From Zygnema cylindricum (taxonomy: Eukaryota > Streptophyta > Zygnematophyceae > Zygnematales > Zygnemataceae): a stretch of DNA of 64,000 bases. Location of the stretch: assembly GCA_037447655.1 (NCBI GenBank), contig JBBHKE010000720.1:1-64000 (forward strand), given 5' to 3'. Under the pieces are notes generated by a model that was not told the DNA's origin, ran no database searches, and worked only from the letters and a program-made list of their open reading frames with translations. The translations under genes were made by a program, and so were the position numbers. Shown here in pieces: positions 10,618 to 24,000 of the stretch (its first letter is position 1; each line of letters begins with the position of its first letter).

Positions 10618-12933
10618 GCTCCCTCAAATGGATGAATTAATTATTGAAATATTATCTTTTTACAAAAATACATGAAGCACTTTTGAACCTTTCACATGTA
10701 ATTCGCATTTAAAAACATTTTTTATACATCTACAAGCATTTGAATTTCCTCAATATAACAACCTTTTACCGATTGAATCTCATATCGTACCCAATATAGA
10801 TAATAAAAAATATTAGAGCTCCATGACTATAAAAGAACTCGTCAAAGTAGCAGCCAATTACAAGACGTGATTCATAAAATGTTAATCGTAACCATGTTTA
10901 CCACGAACCACAAAGAACGCTTGTATACTCCCCCTACAGTCAGCATGGCAAATGCACAGCCCCAACGTGTATAAATCTCAAAAATAATGACAGATTGCAG
11001 TAGTTACAAAGGAGTTGTAAAAAAAAAAACATGATTTCACTTAGATGGACTATCAAACAAAAGCACTGAGGAAAAGAAAATGACACATACGATTCCAAGG
11101 AAAAGAAATTCATGATTTAGTTCAGCGTTGCCCTCTACGGACTAAAGCAACGGAATAACAAATGCACATTGCAGGATTAGGGTGGAAAACAAAGAATACC
11201 AACAAATAGGCCTTTCAAAAATAAACGGAAATTCTTAAAGTCTTGTACAGATTTCACCATTTTCTGGAGACTATAGAGGTTGGAGAACGACCCAACAAAA
11301 AAGAGACCTATTAAACTAGCTTCAAGTTCTTCAGGATTCCTCTTACTGCAGGTCGGCATAAAACCATTCATTGCTACATCAACAGTTTTCTTTCACAAAC
11401 ATGACTGGAGGGAAAAAAGTACCGGAACAAATAGTCAGATGCTCATTTGCGATGACCGTAGGCCTCTGAAAAACACAGGAAGTGGCAATGTGGTTTTCAT
11501 TTGAAGATGCACCGAAATAGCTATCAAGCTGATCAAATCTTAGTAATTCAGAGGAAAGTTACGCGCTCAGCACCACTTCCATAATTATTCAGGTCTGTGT
11601 GTTTCACCTTGGATCTTGATCCGATCTTTTTACACTATTCATCGGTCAGTGTCAACTTTTTACTTTGTTGTCTTTGACAAATCTACCTAAAACCATTTCT
11701 GTACTATGGCTGTTTTGGATATTATTTCAACCAGAATGGCGTCAACTTGCTCTGAAATATTAAGTATGTAAGGCTATATCAGATTCAGTTCGGTTTTACT
11801 TCATACTATTCGACAACCACAGCTACCAAGCATCGCCGGCTTTGTCGGCTCTTCCTACAGAACAGTTATGTTGGCGACTTTGAGCATCTACTGAATGTTG
11901 CTAGAATAATAAATTAGATGTAAATATTGTGACAGCTTTTTTTTAAAGGCAAAACTATCAAGAACCAATTATTCGGAGGCCAGGTTAATGGACCATAGTG
12001 CACATGTTTAAAAGAAATATTATAGGCTAGACTGCTGGACTAAGGCGTTGGTGAGTTAGTAATTCCATTAGTTCAATGTGGTTATTAGTAACCAAGCATT
12101 TGATCTTCTTTTCCATTTCTGAGGCCCAATAGTGAAAAAGTATGTTTTTCACAGTGTCCATTGAAATGTACCCATGTGATTTACAAACAGGTGTTCCAAT
12201 AGGAAAACACAGCTATGTTTTACAAATTTCTTCCTTATCTAACTGACAACAGTGCTCAGATTAGGTTTGGAAGCATTTCACTTACATAAAATAGTTAGTA
12301 CTTGGCATTATTTGCTTCAAAAACACCAGACCAGTCCCGAAAGGACAACATGACATTGACTTCACTGGTGTAACTTTTACAGGTTTGTTCAAAAGTGCAC
12401 TTGCATCACAGAAATTACAATGGAACAGGTTCGTAGCACCGAGAACATCCGATTCCACTTATTTCCTTTCATATGGGAAAATGTGTGCTGTGTGCTCATG
12501 CCTGGGTGGTTCATATACTTCCGTTATTTAACAGATGAAACAGCAAACATCATTAAATTCCACAGATACCAATGACACTCCAGCTGAAGGGCTCTCTTCC
12601 ACAGTAAACTCTCTTCTTCAATCAACAATAATCATGGCACCAGAACAAACCTCTCTCTCTCTCTCTCTCACGGCCATTTATTTTATGCAAAAAGTCAACA
12701 GGTTTTTCATTGATCCAATGCGCTATTATAGATCAAGTACCTTCGTAATCAAATAAGAACACGACCCGCATGACAAGGTTAAGGTAACACATTGGCACCA
12801 TCTCAACTTCACCGCAAGGACCACAACAGTAAATTTCCAATTTACAGCAATTTTAGATGTTCTGACCTTATTTGTTCGTGTCTACATGATCTAAAAGATA
12901 GCATGTGACAGTAGCAAAACCAGCTTTCATCTT
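10618..12933. other. Intergenic region
   Basis: A 2.3-kb A+T-rich stretch without a supportable gene. It contains a short (CT)n microsatellite at about 12648-12670 and otherwise unique-looking sequence; it probably includes the 3' UTR of the dsRBD gene at its right end. Confidence 0.5.
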
Positions 12934-14252
12934 TTACGTTTCCTTTTCTTGCTCTGGCGAAGGCACTACTGTCTCCTCTTCATTAGAACCCTCCTCTCCT
13001 GGTAAGATCTTTTGAATCAACGATGTGGCAGCAAATTGCCGTGCCGTCTTTTTGCTGTGTGATTCGCCAACTCCAGATTCAATAACTACCTTCGGCTCAT
13101 GTTCAGAAAGTAATTCCAGCGAGGCTTCAACTACAAACCTGCAACAGATAACCACAAACGCAACATACCATGTCACATGTCAACATGACTGTTTTCTGGA
13201 CGCTGATTGAGGGCCTAAGATCATCATGCCAAATCAAACGCTATTTCTGCACCAAGCACTGCCACCTGTTTCAACATTACTGACACAATCAGTCTAAAAT
13301 TCGAACACCCTTGACTCAAATATGGAGCCAAAGTCTCTGCCTTCAAATCATTAGGCAGGCAATTGTACCAAGACTTTTCTCCAAAAACATGAGAAGAAAA
13401 TTATGATTCGCTCTAAACAGACGGCAAAACAGGCTGCAAATTACAGAAAGGAGAAAAAAGGGAAAGAGTGGGAACACGGGTCCAATTGAGTGAAGGATCA
13501 GAAAGTGGCCAAGTACTAGATTAAAAGAAATACAAGCAGAGAGAGCCCAAAAGACAGGTAAAGACAGAAAAGGTACTGTACTTGGGGCGTAATGCAGAGA
13601 TGTTGAAGTTCACTACAAGTTGACGGGAAAACTTGTTGCAGAGATGCTCCAGCTGGCTGACGGGGTCATCAGAATGCTTCTCAACACCAACAACTGCCGA
13701 TAGTGCTAGCTCTATGTTCTCTCTTGTAGGTGAAGGTGTCTCTGGCTTCACAAGAGGTCTTCTCCTTCTCTCTCTCCTCTTTTTTATGAGTTCATCCATA
13801 GTTTTATCGATACTGATTGTGCTAACTTCTGCCTCCTCTTCTTCGCCATCCTCTGTCGATGGATCAATTTGAGGCATGTCATCAGGGATTGTTATGCCAC
13901 CCGATGCAACAACTGTCTCTGACCGTTCCACACCACCAACAGTTTCATCAGATGATTCAACAGAGTCTGAAACGGATCCATCACTTTGTAGCCGGTGCAC
14001 GGCTGTTGTGTCTTGTTGCCGTGTCGTGGTCTGATGAATTTCACGAATGAAATGAATGGCTGTTGAACGGGCCAGTGGGGGTTCCAGACCAGCCCGGTGG
14101 GCCAATCTATGTGTTTGACGAAAAGGAAGAACCGGGGATTGAGGCAGGAAGCATGACTGAGCACATGGCTCTGCTGAGTTTTGAATAGCAGCTGGTAGGC
14201 GACAAATAAGACGAGTCACCAATGCTCGAACACGTGGAGGATAGGCGAACAT
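12934..14252 (-). CDS. dsRNA-binding-domain protein, possible organelle presequence
   Basis: Two exons: 14252..13582 and 13138..12934, joined in phase 2 (CCCAA/GTACAG donor, GTTGCAG acceptor) to give 291 residues and TAA. The N terminus is Arg-rich and acid-poor (MFAYPPRVRALVTRLICRLP), resembling a mitochondrial or plastid presequence. A disordered acidic middle follows (residues about 85-180). Residues about 195-275 form a double-stranded-RNA-binding fold: the helix and strands around LVVNFNISALRPKFVVEASL, then the conserved GVGESHSKKTARQFAATSLI signature (the family pattern is G.G.SKK.A...AA...L). The intron splits the dsRBD. A role in RNA processing in an organelle is inferred from these two elements only. 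The C terminus is Glu-rich. Family assignment beyond the domain is not possible. Confidence 0.65.
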
Positions 14253-14878
14253 CTTTCAGAGCTGTAAAAGAAAGCATCACAAGCATAGCTCAGAAAACCG
14301 CCAGAAATCATAATTTATTACTCCTAAACTTCCAATTAACGGCAGAACCAGTGTTAACAGGACGAGCACTTGCATTTGTCTTTCATATATGATACAGTGT
14401 TGGATTTAATTTCAAAATTCATGTTTGTGTGAATAACTTGTGAATAGCAGTATGCTTCTGAATTTCGGCAATTTCTAGCTTATAACACAAAAATACATTT
14501 CATGGTAGAAAACAAAGTGTATATTAGAGGAATACAAAACAATTAATGAGGTCCACGGTTCAGCAGCCATTCCCAGCCACTTCCCCAGCCCATTTGGAAC
14601 ATTAAATCTGATCACGGTGTTCCAAGACAAATAATCATGAAACATAAAAAAAAAAACATATATAAATTTGGTCGTATCTACCGAGTTCTATTCAACATGT
14701 GTGTAAGCCTGACTGATCCTTATGACAAAAAAAAGGGGCCTTCAATGGAAAAGAGCTGGAAAATTGTGAGACCGACAAGACCAACAGAGTAAGAGAGTCT
14801 ATTCCACAAAAACCTAAGAACTGGCAATACAGGAATACCGGCAAACGCAAGGATAGAAAACCAGAATGCACTGGGCTA

Positions 14879-15070
14879 CACCGTGTAGCGTTATGAACGT
14901 CAATGCCACCCTACCAGTGCCCTCGAACCTAAAATAGAATCCAAGACACTGATGATTCTTTCTTCACGCTAATTCTTTACACGGTTCAGAGCCAGCCACG
15001 TCATTCGGAACTGAATTAGAATTCATATTACTAATTTGAACCAACCTCTACTACATTTCAATTAAGAAAA
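14879..15070. mobile_element. TA-flanked MITE, family C, partial
   Basis: It begins CACCGTGTAGCGTTATGAACG after TA (14877-14878). It continues with the family-C interior in inverted order (ACACGGTTCAGAGCCAGCC and GGAACTGAATTAGAATT), matching the elements at 26346 and 37140. The far end has degenerated, so the right boundary is approximate. Confidence 0.5.
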
Positions 15071-17252
15071 CTCGATTATTTCCATCAGCACCCGACATAA
15101 AAAAAAAATGTCACAGATGCAGAAGACATTAGTGTCCCATGTGAAACTATAAACATATATAATATAAAGCAATGCAAGAAGACAGGTATTCTTCTCCTAT
15201 TTTATGTCTCTGTAAGTTTACAAAATTGACAAACATACACAGCTTCGATTACATGAGAGTCCAAATTCCAAAGACATCAACCTAAATCGCACAAACACCT
15301 GCCGAAAAATACATACAAGTTATGTACTGCAAAATTCAAAATGGAACGTTCAAGAATTAAGACGCGACTGCATCATCTCACACTTCTTCTTTAAAAAATA
15401 CGCAACCAATCAAAAAATGAATTTATTCTTCATGGCCAGCCTCTGACCTTTGTGTATCGACTTTCGGATAATTAAGGCGACCTTCCAAGTCAATTACAGC
15501 ACTTCAGGAGTGTGCTTAAAAGGTACAATGTTTTGAAAAAGGATGAACAAAATTTTCAGAAAAACAAAGAGGACTGTATTCTAGCAATGACAACAGAAAC
15601 TATAAGGATATGCACAAAGTAAAGCGGATGGTTTTCACTCTCAGGGCTATGATACTTGGCACAATAGCTTTCCACAGGTTCTGGGTTCAGAGCAAATCAG
15701 CAAAAGATCCTGATAGGTTGCCACACCTGCATACTTTTTTAAGTTACCGTACTATTCGAAACTTCCACAAAAGTTTCGCTTTTGTGGAAGATATCTAGGA
15801 TCTCTAGATTCGCTGACGTACTGAATTGAAACGGAGGTCCGTCTTTCAATGAAATGACTGGGCGGGAATGTTTTAAGAGACGAGCTTTTACCGTCTCCTT
15901 TAACGTTTCGAAAGCGCGCGGGGCCTAGCACACGTGTACCCATTCGAAATCTACCCTATTTATGTGATCTTCACGGTTAACGGCCAACAGTCAGCGGTCA
16001 GCCATTATGCCGTATAACGACGGTCACAAATGTTTTCAAGGTAGACTGATATTTGTCGCCTATCTGCGCAAAACATTTTGACGGCCGTCTTACGTACATA
16101 GCAAGATTCCTGATTGGCTTTGCGGCATAGATGTCCAATTCGCATAATACGCAAGAAACGAACACGCGAATACAACGTACCATTCGCATCGAACGATGTT
16201 GAAATTTAATAAAATGCGTACCCAACGATGTACCTGTACTTTTCCGTATATTTACGTACTGTGTCCGTCGATTTCAGTACTTTTAGGATTATTTAAGGGG
16301 AATTTTAGGGTTTTCACGGTACAAGTTCTATTGCCTTTAAATTTTCCGTACATTTACGTACATTTCCGTAATTTTTTAGGGTTATTTAAGAGTTTAAGGT
16401 TTTAGGGTACATTCTCGTATATTCTGAAGAATTCTGCAGTACAGATACCCTACATTTTCCGTACTTTTAGGGTCTTTAGGGTACATTTTTCGTATAATAT
16501 TGTATATTTCCGTATATATTTCGAACGTTTTAGGATTTTTTAAGGATTTTTAAGGGTTTAGAGGGACAGTTTCCGTACATTTTCGTACATCGTACAGCTA
16601 AAACTAAACGAAATTTACAGAAAGTATGAAAGTAACGAATACTGTGTAAAAATCAGAAAAAAAGTCCAAATCCGTACGAATTGGACATCTATGCTTTACG
16701 GGAGCCGTGACGGACGAAAACGACAGTATGTATTTACTTCAACTCCTGTTTTTTGGAGGAAAGGATCAAATACACTTTTTGATGAATCTCACCTCTCGCT
16801 GCGGCGCGGGTTAGACGACTCGGCGGCTTGGTGTGAGGATATTTGATGCTGCTAGGGGCAAAGAGTATGATTATACTCCTCAAGATGTTATGGACAATTT
16901 TATCTCGATGGCCGTACTAATATTTGGTTGCTTATACACTGTTTCTGAGAAGTACCTGTTTACAACATTCACTTGAGAGGTAGGGTTTTGGCAATCTAAT
17001 TGCCGACCCTCATCGCAACCCTCTGAGGTTGCTTTTTCTAGGATATGCCGGTGCGGTAAAGACCATCGTTATGTTCTGATCCTGCCTCAACAAGCCTCAA
17101 CAAGCAAAGAGGATATACAGGGACAAGCCCCATTTCAGGGAGCTTAGATGCACAAGTGATAGTGACGCACAGCTCTTTTATTCTGTAACTTTGTTTTTGT
17201 TTTTTGTTAAGTTTTCTGCTTATCTTCCGTTGTCCTTTTTGTTTATCAACTA

Positions 17253-17467
17253 CACCACTAATCGTTATTAGTGTTATTTTTTTTGCCACTCAAAACATCT
17301 TTTCTCCGTGCACACTTGTCCGATTGACAGTCAGAGACCGCCAATAGGAAGGTAAGAATATTGCCTTCCAATAGCAACCATCGGATTGACAATCCGACAA
17401 GTATGCAGAAAGAAGAGATGTTTTAAGTGGCGAAAAAAAACTTAAACACTAATAACGATTAGCAGTG
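17253..17467. mobile_element. TA-flanked MITE, family D copy 1
   Basis: A 215-bp element with inverted ends CACCACTAATCGTTATTAGT and ACTAATAACGATTAGCAGTG, bordered by TA on both sides. An internal inverted pair includes GCCACTCAAAACATCTTTTC on the left and GATGTTTTAAGTGGC on the right. The related copy is at 34700..34906. Confidence 0.75.
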
Positions 17468-18018
17468 TAATTTTCCAGTCTTTTTTTTATTGTTGTTTGA
17501 TCTTATTTGATACTTTCCCCTTTCATCTTGCCCTTTTGTTTCTTTCATATCCTCAGATGGTTTAACACCACGTCCCGATTAGATTCAGTACAGAGAATGG
17601 CTGATTTGATTCGTAACATCCCAAGCTTTTTTATTCATATAGAGGTAATAAGTGAGTGCCATGCTGTCCAATTTCATACGGCAAGAACAAAAAGCCGGAC
17701 ACTTCATAGGCAACGATCGTCTAGCAGCAATATCCACGATCATTTTTTTACTTTTGTGATGCAAAAAAGATTTCATACTCTCTAAAGCTTTAACATTCAC
17801 TCACCTTTAAAACACCGACCGTGTTATTCCTGACACTGTCAATGGACTCAAAGAGTGTAACATCCCAAATAATCATGTGCAGTTGAGGAGATGGCAGAAA
17901 GGTGAATTTACAAAACTGGCCGGCTATGGAAAAGCCTAGCGGACAAAATGAAAATAACAAACACGGGAAAAACTTTTTTGGTTTTATTTGCCAAAAAAAC
18001 ATCATATGAGTTTTGGTC

Positions 18019-21000
18019 CTACACGACCACCGCCGCCTCATCCTCCTCCCACCCTCCAAATAGATGCGACGCCGAAAAGTTGGTAAACAACATAAACTCA
18101 TTCCCAAGCTTCCTCGTATGTTGAGGACGAAACTTGCATGGCCTCAATTGCAAGTGTCTCCAGGCTCTCTCTCTTTGTACAGCTCCTGGTGCACTCAAAA
18201 ACGAAATCTCGAGTCAAAACAAGTAACAACAAAATAAGGATTGCAAGTACCTCCATCAATAGAAGCACAACACCGAGTTACGCCCTACAAACGTCATCTG
18301 CACATCCTCTCTGCAACAATGTGGATTTCGGTTACCATGCATTTCAGTTTACAGTTAACTGTTTACAATGGTTTACTGTAAGAATACAGTGCAATGGTTT
18401 ACTGGAAGAATACAGTGCAATGGTTTACTGTAAGAATACAGTGCAATGGTTTACTGTAAGAATAGAGTGCAATGATTTACTGTAAGAACAGTATACAAGG
18501 ACTGAACACAAATGAGGTATCCAAATTCAGTTGGTCGTCCCAGTCAGTCCTGAGACGGAATCACGCAAGACATCAAAAGTTTTGACGGCTTACCTGTAAG
18601 CAAGAGAAGGGACGAGCCTGATTTTTTCGATAGAAACTGCATGGTTTGTGCAGTTTTCTCCAAACACTCCTCACTCTGTGATCCGTAACCAAGTATAGTC
18701 AATTAAAACCACATTTATCATAATGACATCCATTAGTACACAAGAAAAATGATGAAATACGAAACTGTTGTGGCTCCACAAACTTGTGAAGATGCAGTGA
18801 TTTCCGTCACATTGGGTCAAAAAACATTTCAGATGACTAAACGTTTGAAGACCCTTGTAAACCGAAAAAAAAATGTGTTACTTGCAGCACGACCGAAACC
18901 AAAGAGGTTCCTCCTTTCAGAAAAAGTAGGGGCCAGCAATACTGATGAGATTATAAACAGTCGTATGAATCAGCTTTCCAACTGTCCTCCAAGTTCTGAA
19001 AAAAGGTCTCTTTAAAAAACAAAGATGCAACACTTGCACAAAAAGTTACAATCCAGAAGAAACGTCACCAACGGCGAAAATGAAGGCATAAACGTACCAA
19101 ATAGGGTGGGTCTGCGACCACAACTTCGAAGGCATGAGAAAGACTCTCGGGTAATTCGAGAGGTTCATTGTAGTCATAAAATGTGAACCGTTCTTCAAAA
19201 ACAGCAAACCGATGATCATACTCCAACAAAAGAACATTTGCTTCGGGATGCTTTGTCTGCAATGGCCAAAAAGGCACCATAAGAATAATACATGGAATAT
19301 CCTGTCTCTCCCTTCTGTTCTCAAAATTCAGATATGTGACAATTGAGGTGGTGATAAGTATATACATATATATATACATATATATATATAGCTTATCACC
19401 TAAAATAAATCGTGATATTGACACTTATCCATATTGAGAGTGCATGTTGATAGATATCAAATTTGCCAAAACATCGTATCTATAGACTGCCCATACAATA
19501 TCGATACAAGCACTTTAGAAGCTTATTCCCGTTCTATGTACCAAATTGGCAAAGACACAAACACTGAAAACATGTCCTGTCACCAAAAGTATCCAGGCAA
19601 ACAAGGAACAAGTAAAGAACAAAAACTACATTGGTCATTTCCAATAGGAGAACTTGTACTATTCATATAAAGTGCTGAAAAGAAACGTCCAAAAAATTAC
19701 GTTTCTCCTAAGAGATTTCTGAACTTCCTCTGCACTCCCCCCTCCCAAACAGTTATCTGAGGCTGCACTCAAGTCACTCAGACTTGAACAGGGAAGCAGA
19801 TGGAGGTCAGAGCAAAATCTATGGAGAATCAGAGAGAGAAAGCTATGGAGAAAGAGAGGAGTACTGGAGACACAGGATATGGAGATACAGGATACACAGG
19901 CACGACAGGCAATCTCAAATCTTAGAGAAGCGCTTCAGCACAACAAAATGATTCCAATCAAAGTCATTTCAAAATTTTAGCGGCACTTCAAAATTCCGGC
20001 TAATGGTCGACATCCAGTCAAAGCATTCGGCAACCATTGTGACACACCTGTGGCCAGGGGGAAGTCATCAAGCCCAATGAATTTGGACACACATTTACCA
20101 ACAAATTATAATTTGTACATAGACTGTATGTTGAAAGAGGTGAAAGAAAAAGGAGGACCTCTACATAGCCTTGTGGACAATGGTGCAACCAGCTGTTTCT
20201 ATGAAAGCTAGGCAGGTGGTCGTGCAAGATATGCAGGCTTTAAACATATCGGTAAGTGAAAAGTTTTGAAAAACGATTAACATTGGTTTTAAGAATGTCA
20301 GACAGACAAGATGTAGCAGAAAAGACTGTCAAATAAGTTTGAAGTTCGACACTCTCTTCTGTAGAAAGTCGTTAAGTATTTTGGAGCCTACAAAGGAGGA
20401 GCATGTGAGCATAACTAGCGATACTTGGACATCTAACTCGTGACAGCCATATTGCTCATTGACTCTGTCCTACCTTGATTCAAATTGGGAAGGAAGCTAT
20501 CTTTGTTTACACTGTGCACCTTTTCCAGGAAGGCACACCAAGCTGACGATTCATATTATAAAATATTTGTGGTGTCCCTTAGGAGAGAGTTGTAGTTTGT
20601 ATTACCGACCCTGCAATACTACACCTGCAATGAGGCTAGCAGGTGACATCACGCCTTGTGACTGGCATTCATGCCTTGCACATAGGTTAGACTTCGTAAC
20701 CAATTTTCTTTTGAAGAGAGAGGGAGAGCCTGGGAGTTGAACAATCAAGCGTGCTGTTGTCAGCCATTTTTAATTGTTCTCTGAAAGCGATTTCCACTTG
20801 AAAACAGGAGATGGGTGTGAGCTGGAAAGCTCCAGTATATGATGGCTCAACCCGTTGATGGAGCACATATTCTATGTAGTCTTCATTGCAACATATGAAA
20901 GCCATCACATCGATCACTTGAACGCAGTGGTTGCGAGAGACAGTTGGTTTGTTGTTGAAAGGGGTGTAGTGATCCTGCGGCCTTTTATTTTCCCAAAGAA

Positions 21001-24000
21001 GGTCCTTGAAGGTGAAAACGATGTCACATTTTATTAGATACCTCCCATTGTGAGGTTTTTCGTGATTGCCAAGAAGGTTCATAAAGTGAAGACTCTATCA
21101 CAATTAATAGGATACCTCAGTGAGATTTTGAAGGACTTAAAGAAAGTGGATGAGAAATGTGAATCAAAGTAGCCTCAACTCACCACATTTGAAGTGAAGA
21201 TGGCTGTCTTGATTGTAGGGCTAAGAAGTTAACTTGTTTCACAAATTTCCAAATCAAAAATATTTGGAGACGTATTTTGAAATTTATGTTGGAAGGTTTA
21301 GAGTTGTTCAGGAAGATCAATTGCTTTAGCATAGGATTCCTCTTTCCCACTTAATGCGAATATGGCATCCACACCTAATTTTAGGACTAAGAAGTTAACA
21401 TGTTTCTTTAATTTTGAAATTGAAAACAACGAGTGATATTTTGAAGTTTACGCTGAGGTTTACGTGTTGGTGTTTTAGTGAGGTTTGATATTGCTCAAGA
21501 GAAACTGATTGCTTAGCAAGCTCTAAGCCCCTGTCTGCTGGAACTGTCCAAGTTCCAAACAAAGAGGAAATTTGTTAGCAATGAAATTGAATGAGCGGGA
21601 AATGATTTTCTCAAGTTTGACAATGAAAAATAAAAAACACAACCAGAAATAAGGAGTCAACCAGAAATAAGTAGTTTGACTGAAGGAACGCCTCCTGGAC
21701 TCTCTCGTGAAAACGACATTTGGAGTGTGAAATTATAAAATTTCAAAATCCGCAGGTTTTATGTCAAAGAGGATCGAGGGAAAGGGAATTGGCGCCAGGA
21801 AATTCATTAACTGGTGGGCAAACCGAGGACCTCTTCTTCCTGTACTGAAAGAAGAGGTCCTTTGACTCGCATGGAGCTTGCCATACAAGTGACATCAACA
21901 CCATCTTAAATATATGTGTCATCGCTGGTCAGGTGACGACTGTCAGGCGCAATTTGTTGAATACTTTGAGTTGAAGGCAAATTACTAAATCTTCGAGGAT
22001 CTTGGAAAGCCAGTGATGCCATTAGAAAGGCTAAAAAATAAGAATGATGCACGAGAAAGGCTAAGAAGTACGAACACTTCACTTTGGTTGGACTGCAGGA
22101 ATAAGACACTGAAAACCAAAAAATATGATCTATGTTGATTTCCCAAATTTTTTTCCCTGTTGTTTGGGTTCATGCTCTTTCTTAAGAATATATTCTATCC
22201 AGTGAAAAAGTTCAACACTGTATTGAGTCTCATCTTATTCTCGTTTGAATGCAACGTGCTATGCAAATTTACCAGACTTCGGAATACTGATAATAGGACC
22301 TAACTTAATTACTAAAAAGTAGAGTAGGATGGATATATTCCAATCTGGTAAAATTAGCGTTCTTGCTTTCAATTATGACCAGCCTAACCAAACTATCTAA
22401 CTACCTGCTTTGAGTAGGCTCGTAAAAAAATTGCCTGCTTACAATCTGGTAAAACTGGGGTGAAAAATTGGTGCTTTCAATTTGGTAAAATTGGGTTTAA
22501 CTGTTTTAGATCATGACAGGCCGGTAAAATTAGTTAACCTGTTTCCAGGACCCTAAACTTTACTTAATTACCAGCCTGCTTTGGCAGACAGGTAAAATTG
22601 GTCCACCTGCTGTCAAATATGACCAGCTTCAAAAACCAGCACCTGACCTTCTTTTTGCTTTTTTTCTGCAAAAATTGGAAAACCATATCGCAAATTTTAT
22701 CGGTGAAATCGCGATTTCAATATATCACGTCATATCTCAAATATCACTCCCCCAAAAAATCGTTATTCAAATATCAAGCATCACTAATATGCATACTATA
22801 TACATATACATATATGTGCGTGTGCATATACAGATGACTAAATTTGTTGAAAAAAATGTTTGTGAACAAAGTACTGAATTCCATAAACGCCAAGAAGGAG
22901 CCAAGAGCTGACAAACCGTGTGTGAGTATGAAACTGAAATTTTCTGTTATACCAAGAAATGGAAGAGCAGATGACTTGGATACAGTAACATTTTTGACGC
23001 ATGTCATTTTCGACTGTCGGTATAGATAGACTTGAGTCTTGTTTTTAACGATGCTGAATTAAAAGGCCATATGGAGTCTCATGTTTAGTCTCATTATACC
23101 TCCATCCAGTGACTTGTGAAGATGGCGACAAATTCCAGTGGAGGGGGAGAGAGCGGTGGTGGAATGAGTCCGGGTTCCATGGTAGTTGGACTACACTGCC
23201 CATCGTTATTAGGGTAAAGGAATTATTAGTGTAAATGCGAAATTAGAAAGTTGCATAAAACTAAGTTAGAGTAGGAGGATGTGGCAGATTGTAGTCCACT
23301 CCACTAAATAGAGTTGTGACACCATTTTATAATTTTCGGCCAAAAGAAGTTGCGACCGAATTAGCGCTATTAACTCGAATGGTGATGGGCGCTGTAGTGA
23401 TATACTGATAACCCACAAGTCCTGGTTTCAAATCCCGGCTGGTCCATTATAGAGATATATTACATCACAATACTGAACATTAAATAGGCGAGAACAATCC
23501 ATAAGTCAGAGAAACGAATAGTTATTGTGACATAGTTTGTTTCTCTAGTTAATAAATCGACGTAGATCGCTGATTTGCATCGACTGAAGCGAAACCTCGT
23601 GTCTCTCAAACACTTTGAAGAGGTATTAGCCAAGAAAATAAACAAATTTTCACCTTATGGACATTACATTTGCCGAAAACAACGTCAAAAAGGCGAAATG
23701 ATAAAACATCACTTTTACAAATTGTGAAATGTAATTTTCTCAAAACCAGGAGAAAACAACGGGCTTAACATTAACTTTCTTCATCTGGCCTGAATTAGTG
23801 AAGCATCTAATAACAGCAATGCCATCTCAAACGAGAAAATAATTTGAAAGATGAAAAACAATCTTATGACCATGTTCTCTCATAACTTCTATGGATTAAT
23901 TATTCAAAGGTTAATAACTTTCGAACTTCACATACATCTCGTCCTCGTTTCACTGAACTATACAATTTTCTTCTCCCATATTTACCGAAATAATAAAGGA

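Larger units (their letters stand above)
14253..18018. other. Intergenic repeat-rich region
   Basis: 3.8 kb without a supportable gene. It contains a family-C MITE remnant from about 14879 and a family-D MITE at 17253..17467. At about 16200-16620 is low-complexity sequence built from variants of TTTTAGGGTTTT, GTACATTTTCCGTA and TTTAAGG. At about 16870-16905 a short stretch (CAAGATGTTATGGACAATTT) resembles GAAGATGCTATGGACAACTT at about 25493. Confidence 0.5.

Noticed and set aside
16200-16620. Possible telomeric TTTAGGG repeats
   Set aside because: Units are irregular mixtures of TTTTAGGGT, TTTAAGG and GTACATTTTCC and do not form a tandem array.
23415-23455. A tRNA T-arm-like word (CCTGGTTTCAAATCCCGG) and a similar one near 43970
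   Set aside because: No acceptor, D or anticodon arms could be folded around either; at most degraded tRNA-derived repeats.
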